From Candidatus Onthocola stercoravium (GTDB lineage: Bacteria > Bacillota_I > Bacilli_A > RF39 > UBA660), in NCBI GenBank assembly GCA_018711775.1, contig DVHV01000005.1, forward strand, positions 1-7,171: a stretch of DNA of 7,171 nucleotides, read 5' to 3'. Numbering within the stretch: position 1 is the stretch's first letter; each line of letters begins with the position of its first letter. The notes beneath the pieces are model-generated. The model was not told the origin of the DNA. It made no database searches and worked only from the letters and a program-made list of their open reading frames with translations. The position numbers and the translations under genes are program-made. Shown here one piece after another: positions 1 through 6,077 of the stretch.

Positions 1-1680
1 TTTAAAAATGGTTTTTCAACAGGTCATGGACACTTAAGAGAACCAAATGATATTATGTCTTATTCAGCTCTTGCTGCAATAGCTATTCAATCAAACCAAA
101 ATGATCAACATGGGGGTCAAAGTATTCCAGCATTTGATTATTATTTAGCTCCAGGGGTTTTAAAAACATTTAAGAAAATGTTAAAACAAATGATTAAAGA
201 TTATATCGATTTAGAAGATATCAACGATTTTATTAATTCAAATGTTTTAGAAAGAGAAATTAGTAAAATTAATACAATAGATATTGGAGTAGAATATTTT
301 GAAAAATTTTATAAAGAATCTGAACTATTAAAAAGAATGTTTGAAATGTCTATTAATAAAGCTAAAGATAAAACAGATAAGAGAACTTATCAAGCAATGG
401 AAGCATTTGTTCATAACTTAAATACAATGCATTCAAGGGCTGGAGCGCAAGTGCCATTTTCTTCAATAAACTTTGGAACTGATATATCTAGTGAAGGAAG
501 AATGGTTACAAAAAATTATATGTTAGCAGCAGAAGCAGGACTTGGACATGGAGAAACTCCAATTTTTCCAATTTCAATATTTAAAGTAAAAGAAGGAGTT
601 AATTATAATCCAGAAGATCCTAACTATGATTTATTTAAGTTAAGTTTAAGAGTTTCCGCAAAGAGATTATTCCCTAACTGGTCATTCTTAGATTCAAGTT
701 TTAATAAACCATATTATAAAGTAGGAGATTTTAAAACAGAAGTAGGCTATATGGGGTGTCGTACTAGAGTACTTGGTAATGTAGTAGATCCTGATAAGCA
801 AGTTACACCAGGTAGAGGTAATTTATCATTTACTTCAATGAATTTGCCAAGACTTGGTATTAAACATGGTATAGTTGGAGCTAATGCGTTAGATAAAGCA
901 GATATGAAAGGATTCTACGAAGAATTAGATGAATTAATGGATTTAGTAAAAGACCAACTTTTAGAAAGATTCGATATACAATGTAATAAAAGAGTTTATA
1001 ATTTTCCATTTTTAATGGGTCAAGGGGTTTGGATGGATAGTGATAAATTAAAATCAACTGATAAAGTTAAGAAAGTATTAAAACATGGTACATTATCAAT
1101 AGGATTTATTGGTCTTGCAGAATGTTTAAAAGCGTTAATTGGTAAGCATCATGGAGAAGATAAAAATGCTCAAAAATTAGGTGAAGAAATAGTTAGTCAC
1201 ATGCGAGCAAAATGTGATGAATATTCACAAAAATATAATTTGAATTTTACATTGCTAGCAACTCCAGCAGAAGGTTTGTCGGGAAGATTTGTGAATATCG
1301 ATAGAGATATTTATGGCAAAATACCTGGGGTTACTGATAAAGCATATTATACAAATTCATTCCATGTACCAGTATATTATAATATTTCAATAGCTGATAA
1401 ATTAGCAATTGAAGGCGTATATCATAAGTATACTAATGCTGGACATATAAGTTATATTGAGCTTGATGGAGATCCATCAGATAACTTAGAAGCATTTGAA
1501 AGTATTGTAAGAATAATGCATGATAGTGATATTGGATATGGGGCAATTAACCATCCAGTAGATAGAGATCCAGTATGTGGATATGTTGGAATTATTAAGG
1601 ATGTCTGCCCACGATGTGGTAGAAGAGCTGGGGAACCGGTTAGTGTAGATTTATTAAAAAGATTAGAAGGGAAGGAATAA
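1..1680 (+). CDS. nrdD: Anaerobic ribonucleoside-triphosphate reductase, large part (5' end outside window; glycyl-radical domain absent)
   Basis: Class III ribonucleotide reductase, a cytoplasmic enzyme that reduces ribonucleoside triphosphates to deoxyribonucleotides without oxygen. The frame is open from base 1, so the first ATG at 55 is internal: the upstream codons (GFSTGHGHLREPND) already match the family. At least 100 N-terminal residues, including any ATP cone, are missing. Visible hallmarks are SNQNDQHGGQSIPAFDYY near codons 31-48, the thiyl-radical segment GYMGCRTRV with its Cys codon at 757-759, GNLSFTSMNLPRLG just after it, and a C-terminal zinc-ribbon-like segment with Cys codons at 1576, 1606 and 1615. 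The protein ends about 20 residues after CPRCGRR, exactly where relatives continue into the RxxxGY glycyl-radical loop. That loop is in the next gene, five bases downstream. The family assignment is secure; whether the split is natural is discussed in the findings. No nrdG follows. Confidence 0.96.
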   Translation, partial: FKNGFSTGHGHLREPNDIMSYSALAAIAIQSNQNDQHGGQSIPAFDYYLAPGVLKTFKKMLKQMIKDYIDLEDINDFINSNVLEREISKINTIDIGVEYFEKFYKESELLKRMFEMSINKAKDKTDKRTYQAMEAFVHNLNTMHSRAGAQVPFSSINFGTDISSEGRMVTKNYMLAAEAGLGHGETPIFPISIFKVKEGVNYNPEDPNYDLFKLSLRVSAKRLFPNWSFLDSSFNKPYYKVGDFKTEVGYMGCRTRVLGNVVDPDKQVTPGRGNLSFTSMNLPRLGIKHGIVGANALDKADMKGFYEELDELMDLVKDQLLERFDIQCNKRVYNFPFLMGQGVWMDSDKLKSTDKVKKVLKHGTLSIGFIGLAECLKALIGKHHGEDKNAQKLGEEIVSHMRAKCDEYSQKYNLNFTLLATPAEGLSGRFVNIDRDIYGKIPGVTDKAYYTNSFHVPVYYNISIADKLAIEGVYHKYTNAGHISYIELDGDPSDNLEAFESIVRIMHDSDIGYGAINHPVDRDPVCGYVGIIKDVCPRCGRRAGEPVSVDLLKRLEGKE

Positions 1681-1685
1681 TATTT

Positions 1686-1877
1686 ATGAAAAATGAAAAA
1701 GTTGTAAATGAAGAAGTAAAAAAAGAAAGAATGACTGGTGAAGGAGTAGGTTTTGAAAGTATCAGAAGAATAACTGGTTACTTAGTTGGTACTGTTGATA
1801 GATTCAATAATGCTAAGAGAGCTGAAGAACATGACCGTGTTAAACATACTTTTAATTCTTGTTCTTGTGGAAAATAA
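1686..1877 (+). CDS. Separate glycyl-radical domain of anaerobic ribonucleotide reductase (63 aa)
   Basis: This small protein carries the part missing from the preceding gene. RRITGYLVG spans residues 27-35, with the predicted radical glycine at Gly31 (codon 1776-1778). TVDRFNNAKRAEEHDRVKH follows, a near-family-consensus C-terminus of Firmicutes NrdD. In known class III enzymes this loop sits next to the active-site cysteine after an activating radical SAM enzyme (NrdG) abstracts a hydrogen from the glycine. The first 20 residues are charged and look like a linker. The tail ends in CSCGK (Cys59, Cys61). The gene has its own ATG, with AAGGA nine bases upstream overlapping the end of nrdD, so translation is probably coupled. 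I infer that it binds the large protein to rebuild the enzyme. The alternative is one ancestral nrdD broken by a recent frameshift or a sequencing error. Confidence 0.85.
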   Translation: MKNEKVVNEEVKKERMTGEGVGFESIRRITGYLVGTVDRFNNAKRAEEHDRVKHTFNSCSCGK

Positions 1878-1893
1878 CAATTAGTTAATTGAA

Positions 1894-1920
1894 AGAAGGC
1901 GCTATTAGTTAGCGCTTTTT
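1894..1920 (+). terminator. Intrinsic terminator after the nrdD pair
   Basis: A perfect GCGCTA/TAGCGC stem (1899-1904 with 1910-1915) closes a 5-base loop. It is extended by a G-T wobble and A-T pairs and followed by TTTTT (1916-1920). It lies 16 bases after the stop of the small glycyl-radical gene, so the two reductase genes appear to end a transcript together. Confidence 0.85.
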
Positions 1921-1923
1921 AAA

Positions 1924-1952
1924 TTGTTAAAAAAATGTTTGTTTGATATAAT
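1924..1952 (+). promoter_or_regulatory. Sigma-A-type promoter with extended -10 for the zinc-finger gene
   Basis: TTGTTA (1924-1929) and TATAAT (1947-1952) are separated by 17 bases, and TGA directly before the -10 (1944-1946) makes it an extended -10. It sits just after the nrdD terminator and 19 bases before the next start codon. Transcription would start near 1959-1960, giving a leader of only about 12 bases. Confidence 0.75.
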
Positions 1953-1957
1953 AAAAT

Positions 1958-1965
1958 GGAGGTGA
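1958..1965 (+). promoter_or_regulatory. Strong ribosome binding site at the expected transcript start
   Basis: GGAGGTGA is a near-perfect Shine-Dalgarno sequence, six bases before the ATG at 1972. Because the predicted start of transcription falls at 1959-1960, the first one or two bases of this site may not be in the mRNA. It fixes the start codon of the zinc-finger gene. Confidence 0.8.
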
Positions 1966-1971
1966 TGATTA

Positions 1972-2526
1972 ATGAAATGCGAAAAATGTGGTCAGGGAAA
2001 TATGATTATAAAACTTGGTCAATATGGATTATTTGGGGCTTGTGATAGATTTCCTAGTTGTAGAAATACTATAAAACTAAATAAAATTTTATATGCAATT
2101 TTGAAACAAGATGGAATTAATATTTATGGATGGGAACATGAATGTTGGAAATGTCATAAAAAAACAATAGTTTATACTTATTTTATAAACAAGCAAATAA
2201 AGCCATATATGGATAAATATGTGGAATTAGATAATTTAGGTTTAGATTCTGTTTCACCTATCGATGAATATTTAAAAAAGAATTATAAGACAATTAATAG
2301 AAATTTTAGTAAAACACAAAATAAATATTGTACATCTAATAATTGTGCATTTTGTAATGCTTTGATTGGAAATTATTTTGTAGTAGAAGATCCTCATGAT
2401 ATTTTTGATGATTGGATTGTTGGGGATTTAAATAAGTATATTGTAGAAAAAATACCTTTTCATATATTAAATGTTACAGAAAGCGATTTTACTGGTTTGG
2501 AAGATTGTTTTGTGCAAATTTGTTAA
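1972..2526 (+). CDS. Cysteine-rich protein with a topoisomerase-I-type zinc finger, function unknown (184 aa)
   Basis: Residues 3-30 form CxxC-x17-C-x5-C (Cys3, 6, 24, 30) with QYGLFGACDRFPSC, the pattern of the C4 zinc fingers at the C-terminus of bacterial topoisomerase IA. No topoisomerase catalytic domain is attached. A second CxxC (HECWKC, Cys58/61) and a later CxxC (CAFC, Cys125/128, with Cys120 nearby) flank a 60-residue insert and could form a second zinc ribbon. The end, about 50 residues, is acidic and lacks recognisable motifs. There is no signal peptide or membrane segment, so it is probably cytoplasmic. Binding of single-stranded DNA or RNA is an inference from the finger type only. 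It has its own promoter, ribosome site and terminator and is not in an operon. The coding call is firm; the function is unknown. Confidence 0.85.
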   Translation: MKCEKCGQGNMIIKLGQYGLFGACDRFPSCRNTIKLNKILYAILKQDGINIYGWEHECWKCHKKTIVYTYFINKQIKPYMDKYVELDNLGLDSVSPIDEYLKKNYKTINRNFSKTQNKYCTSNNCAFCNALIGNYFVVEDPHDIFDDWIVGDLNKYIVEKIPFHILNVTESDFTGLEDCFVQIC

Positions 2527-2535
2527 TTTTTAGTA

Positions 2536-2579
2536 TTACAAAAACATCATTTGTAAATATGATAATTGTAAATTTACAA
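2536..2579. repeat. Cluster of TTGTAA/TTACAA repeats with a 14-bp palindrome
   Basis: Four copies of one 6-base word occur in 44 bases: TTACAA at 2536, TTGTAA at 2551, TTGTAA at 2566 and TTACAA at 2574. The first three start exactly 15 bases apart. The last two form the perfect palindrome TTGTAAATTTACAA (2566-2579). It begins 9 bases after the zinc-finger stop codon. It could be an operator, or chance in AT-rich DNA. Confidence 0.4.
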
Positions 2580-2601
2580 GTTAACTACATGTGGTTTAAA
2601 T
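2573..2601 (+). promoter_or_regulatory. Weak candidate promoter overlapping the palindrome
   Basis: TTTACA (2573-2578, five of six matches to the -35 consensus) lies 17 bases before TTAAAT (2596-2601, four of six matches to the -10). The -35 falls inside the 14-bp palindrome, a usual place for a repressor site. It would have driven the decayed gene downstream, but the terminator at 2624 lies in between. Such matches are common in AT-rich DNA. Confidence 0.22.
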
Positions 2602-2623
2602 TGCTTTTGTTAAAAAATAAATG

Positions 2624-2651
2624 ACAATCTCAAAAATTAAGATTGTTTTTT
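2624..2651 (+). terminator. Intrinsic terminator after the zinc-finger gene
   Basis: ACAATCT (2624-2630) pairs with AGATTGT (2640-2646) around a 9-base loop, followed by a run of T from 2646 to 2651. The stem is only 7 bp and AT-rich, so it is moderate in strength. It lies about 100 bases after the stop codon of the zinc-finger gene. Confidence 0.6.
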
Positions 2652-2686
2652 CTATTTTCCTAATACAAAGGAGAAAAATAAGAAAA

Positions 2687-2959
2687 ATGAGAAAACATGT
2701 AATCAAAAGTAAGGTAAACTTTATTAGAATTATGTTTAACAACGAGGAATTAATAATATAAAAAATAATTTTATCCCATAATATATAAGGATTAAAATGT
2801 TTATTATGCCAAAATCTATATGCGTTTTTTGATAGAATTTAATTTGGTTCATTATATTTACCAGATAAAGAATTAGCAATATCTGAAGACGCAATATACA
2901 TAGCTTTGATAATACCAAAAAGAATAGAAGGTAAGAAATTAAGAATAATTTTAAGTTAG
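2687..2959 (+). pseudogene. Probable decayed small gene, unidentified (90 codons with three in-frame TAA)
   Basis: One reading frame runs from an ATG at 2687 to a TAG at 2957 and is broken only by three TAA codons (2759, 2786, 2840), with no frameshift needed. The pieces read like protein: an opening MRKHVIKSKVNFIRIMFNNE, a middle GLKCLLCQNLYAFFDRI, and a final 38-residue open stretch containing LYLPDKELAISEDA and IALIIPKRIEGKK. The sequence AAAGGAG (2667-2673) sits 13 bases before the ATG, a longer gap than ideal, and a strong terminator begins at the TAG. I do not recognise the family. The case for a former gene is frame continuity, the flanking signals and the residue mix. The alternative is non-coding AT-rich DNA. 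This is the only gene-like object between 2527 and 3065. Confidence 0.42.
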
Positions 2960-2984
2960 AGGTATAATTCCTCTAACTTTTATT
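2953..2984 (+). terminator. Strong intrinsic terminator at the end of the decayed gene
   Basis: AAGTTAGAGG (2953-2962) pairs perfectly with CCTCTAACTT (2970-2979) around a 7-base loop, followed by TTTATTTT. The TAG stop of the decayed frame lies inside the 5' arm. A well-preserved terminator directly after the frame supports a former transcription unit. Confidence 0.8.
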
Positions 2985-3034
2985 TTAAAAACTGTCCAGA
3001 GTTAAGTAAGAAGTAAACGTTACGACAAATATAA

Positions 3035-3061
3035 ATAACCTCGAAATCACTTCGAGGTTAT
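3035..3061 (-). terminator. Intrinsic terminator of the ABC transporter operon (possibly bidirectional)
   Basis: ATAACCTCGAA (3035-3045) pairs perfectly over 11 bp with TTCGAGGTTAT (3051-3061) around a 5-base loop. On the minus strand it follows the permease stop codon (3066-3068) by 4 bases and is trailed by a T-rich stretch. On the plus strand it is followed by TATTTTT, so it could also stop rightward transcripts. Confidence 0.85.
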
Positions 3062-3065
3062 ATTT

Positions 3066-6000
3066 TTATTCTACAGATTTTAGAGAATCTATCATGTTAA
3101 TTTTCTTTAAAATAAAGGATGTAATTATTTGAACAATAATTGTAAATATAATCATTATTAAAATGGTATAAATATAACTTAAATAGTTTATATCTTTAAT
3201 AAATATTAGTTCATCTGTTTCAGCAACTGTTAAAACAAAATAATTTAAAGCAAGTCCAAAGAATATGCCAATAAATATACCAATTATAGTAAGTATTATA
3301 GTTTCTCTATAAACATACATGGATATTTCTTTATCATTAAATCCAAGTACTTTTAAAGTGGCTATTTCTCGTAATCTTTCGCTAATATTAATTGTTGTTA
3401 AATTATATAAAACAGTTATCGCTAAGAATGATGAGAAACCAATTATTAAAAATACGATACTATTCATACTATCAATTATATCTTGTAGCATTGATATACT
3501 ATCTTCAGTATATTGAATGTTACTAAAGTAATTACTATTAAGAAGAGTATCTCCTTTATTATCTATATTGGTTATAATTGTATTATAGGTTATATCACCA
3601 AAAGCAATATCATAATATTCTTTGCTCATGTAAATGTAATTGTTGATATAATTTTTACTAATGCCAGCAATTTTTACAATATATATTTCATTATTACTGT
3701 CTCTTAGGGTTATATTGTCTCCGATAGATACATCTAATAAATCAGCAATTTTTTCTGTTACTATGGCACCATTGTCTGATAAAGTTAATGGATTGTTATT
3801 TGTGTCAGTTAGATGGAAATATTCATCAATTTCAGTTGTTTCAAATCCTAAAGCATAACAATCGATAGTTTTGTTATCAGTTCTAAATGTCAATGTTTCC
3901 ATATGAGTGTATAGTGGATTTTTTATATCTTCATTTTGTAAATAGTTATTTATTTCACTACTTGGAGAAGTTATTTCTTCATTAAGAATTAGCATAGAAT
4001 CATAAGTTTGAATTTCTTTAAATTGGGTATCTAGAATTTTAGATATACTATCACGAATTCCAAAACCTGTTAAAAGAAGAGCAGTACATCCGGAGATTCC
4101 AATGAGAGTCATGATAATTCTTTTTTTATAACGGAATAGATTACGAAATGTAACTTTCCAAGTAAAAGAAATATGTTTCCAAATAAAGTTTATTTTTTCA
4201 AGTAGTACTTTACGACCATTTTTAGGACTTACTGGTCTTAGTAGAGTAGCTGGAGCATATTTGAAGTTCCTGTTTACAGCATATATTGTAACTAAGCTCA
4301 TTGTGAGTAGGCATACTTCAATAATGGTGATACATACTGGAATGTTAGCATATGTCTTGAGGTTAGGTAAGATAAAGGCATTAGTATAGACATTATATAA
4401 TACTCGGGGTATAACAGTATAACCAATTGATAAACCAATGATGATACCTAAGGATGTAGCTAGTAAAACATAGAATGCATAACTAAGTATTATTTTATAT
4501 TTACTAATACCAAGGGATGTAAATATACCAATTTCAGTTCTTTCTTCTTCAATCATTCTAGTCATAGTGTTAAGACACATTAGAAAAGCAACAGCGATAA
4601 AGAATATTGGAAATACGGCAGCAATAGAATCTATTTTAGTGGCTGATTCTAAAAATGTAGTATAGCCAGAGTTATCTTCACGGTCAAATAAATACCATTC
4701 AGGTTTTTCTAGGGTTGCAATTTCAGCTTCAGCATTTGCTATTTCTTGAAGTCCTTTATTTATTTCATCTTGAAATAATGCATAATTTTCATTATATTTA
4801 TTAAATGAATTGTTAAGTGTTATTTGGGATTCATCTAGGGTTGCTTTATTTTCATTTAAAGTGTTTAATGTTTCGTTATAAGTATTATTCCAAGTTGTTC
4901 TACCTTCACTTAATGAATTAAATCCGTTATTAATTTCATTTAAATTGGTAATTAAAGTGTTTAAATTAGTAAGAATGTTATTGTAATAGGCATATTCTTC
5001 ACTGGTTGGATCTAAAGTGTTCAATATATTTTTAATATTAGTTACTTGAGTATTTAAAGCATTAAGGGAATCATTAATACTAGTAGTAGGGATACCTAGT
5101 GAGGTAAGTGTAGTGTTGATAGTATTAAGACTATTATTTAAAGTTGCTTCTTGAGTGGCAAATTCTTGTTCAATAGATATTCTATTATTTTCAAGTTCAT
5201 TAAATCCTGCTTCTATTTCGTTGTATCCATTATTAATTTCTTGTTGGGCACTATTAAGTGTTGCTAGTGCATCAGCTAATTTTTTTTCGTTTTCCTTTTT
5301 TGTTTTATCTAGCTTCTCGCGAGCATCATAGACTTTTTCCATAGCTTCAGTTTTAATTTGCTCATATCTTTTAGTTTCTTGAATAGGAGCAAGACGTTCA
5401 AGTTCACTTAGTAATGAAGCAATAGTTTCGCTGTAGTCGTCTTCATAAGATGTTGCTTCTTGAGAGTCCTTGGCAATTAAATAGATTTCAGTATAGTAGT
5501 CTAAAGTAAATGTATCTTTGGGAATATAAATGACATTATCTAGCTTGCCATCGGAAACAGTTGAGATTCCGAAATTTTTATAGATATACATGCTACTTCT
5601 TACTATACCTGTTACTTTAAAAGTATTAGTGCTTAGATAATCAGTATAATTACTATCTTCGATAGTGATAGTATCACCGATATTGTATGAACCTTCCATA
5701 ACTAAACATTCATTATTATTTTGAGGCACAGTTCCATCAATTAGAGTTATATTGTTGATGTTATCAGTTAAACCATAAATTTTGGTAGCATTACCATCAA
5801 TTACTGTTTCGTAAGAGTAGTTTTCTTCGACAATATAGGAATTATCCAATTCTTTTAAGGCATTTAAATCATCGTCGGTAAGGCCCATGGTACTAACAAT
5901 ACGAAAGTCCATAAGATTAGTTTCATCATAGTATTCATCCAGAGTTTTAATCATGTCAGAAGATGTTTCACGCACACCGGCGAAAAATGCTGAACCAAGG

Positions 6001-6077
6001 GCTACAATAAATACAAGGGAAATAAATCTTCCTAACTGATTTTTAATTTTTTTAAGAGCATTTTTAAATATTAACAT
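3066..6077 (-). CDS. FtsX/MacB-type ABC transporter permease with long extracellular coiled coil (1003 aa)
   Basis: Membrane component of an ABC exporter or mechanotransmission complex; it partners with the ATPase encoded just upstream. Residue numbers count from the in-frame TTG at 6083; the chosen ATG is codon 3. One membrane helix (20-37) with the family segment FFAGVRETSSDM is followed by an outer domain (about 45-225), a coiled coil (about 245-460) and the marker PEWYLFDRED. Three helices follow (486-507, 530-556, 581-603), with TRMIEEERTEIGIFTSLG between the first two. A second unit has helix 655-675, an outer domain to about 870, and helices 875-897, 926-951 and 967-991, with REIATLKVLGF after the first. 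That makes eight helices and two FtsX domains. I chose the ATG at 6077 because it overlaps the ATPase stop as TAATG and fits the expected N-terminus; the TTG at 6083 is better spaced from AAGGAG. The substrate is unknown. Confidence 0.93.
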   Translation of the reverse strand: MLIFKNALKKIKNQLGRFISLVFIVALGSAFFAGVRETSSDMIKTLDEYYDETNLMDFRIVSTMGLTDDDLNALKELDNSYIVEENYSYETVIDGNATKIYGLTDNINNITLIDGTVPQNNNECLVMEGSYNIGDTITIEDSNYTDYLSTNTFKVTGIVRSSMYIYKNFGISTVSDGKLDNVIYIPKDTFTLDYYTEIYLIAKDSQEATSYEDDYSETIASLLSELERLAPIQETKRYEQIKTEAMEKVYDAREKLDKTKKENEKKLADALATLNSAQQEINNGYNEIEAGFNELENNRISIEQEFATQEATLNNSLNTINTTLTSLGIPTTSINDSLNALNTQVTNIKNILNTLDPTSEEYAYYNNILTNLNTLITNLNEINNGFNSLSEGRTTWNNTYNETLNTLNENKATLDESQITLNNSFNKYNENYALFQDEINKGLQEIANAEAEIATLEKPEWYLFDREDNSGYTTFLESATKIDSIAAVFPIFFIAVAFLMCLNTMTRMIEEERTEIGIFTSLGISKYKIILSYAFYVLLATSLGIIIGLSIGYTVIPRVLYNVYTNAFILPNLKTYANIPVCITIIEVCLLTMSLVTIYAVNRNFKYAPATLLRPVSPKNGRKVLLEKINFIWKHISFTWKVTFRNLFRYKKRIIMTLIGISGCTALLLTGFGIRDSISKILDTQFKEIQTYDSMLILNEEITSPSSEINNYLQNEDIKNPLYTHMETLTFRTDNKTIDCYALGFETTEIDEYFHLTDTNNNPLTLSDNGAIVTEKIADLLDVSIGDNITLRDSNNEIYIVKIAGISKNYINNYIYMSKEYYDIAFGDITYNTIITNIDNKGDTLLNSNYFSNIQYTEDSISMLQDIIDSMNSIVFLIIGFSSFLAITVLYNLTTINISERLREIATLKVLGFNDKEISMYVYRETIILTIIGIFIGIFFGLALNYFVLTVAETDELIFIKDINYLSYIYTILIMIIFTIIVQIITSFILKKINMIDSLKSVE

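Noticed and set aside
55..57. ATG at 55 as the true start of nrdD
   Set aside because: The frame is open to base 1 and the upstream residues GFSTGHGHLREPND match the family, so the gene begins outside the window.
2736..2918. Minus-strand open frame of 60 codons, hydrophobic
   Set aside because: It lies opposite the probable decayed gene, has no ribosome site, and its isoleucine/leucine-rich content is what the reverse complement of AT-rich DNA gives. The plus-strand reading is flanked by better signals.
3011..3022. Small inverted repeat GTAA-ACG-TTAC as an operator
   Set aside because: The arms are only four bases long, no promoter elements lie around it, and it sits between two terminators.
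2527..3065. Insertion sequence or transposon remnant in the gene-poor stretch
   Set aside because: I found no terminal inverted repeats paired with target duplications and no transposase-like residues; the inverted repeats present are terminators and a short palindrome.
3319..3858. Three short plus-strand open frames (64-65 codons each) inside the permease gene
   Set aside because: They are antisense shadows of a long, clearly conserved permease frame, with no ribosome sites and no recognisable domains.
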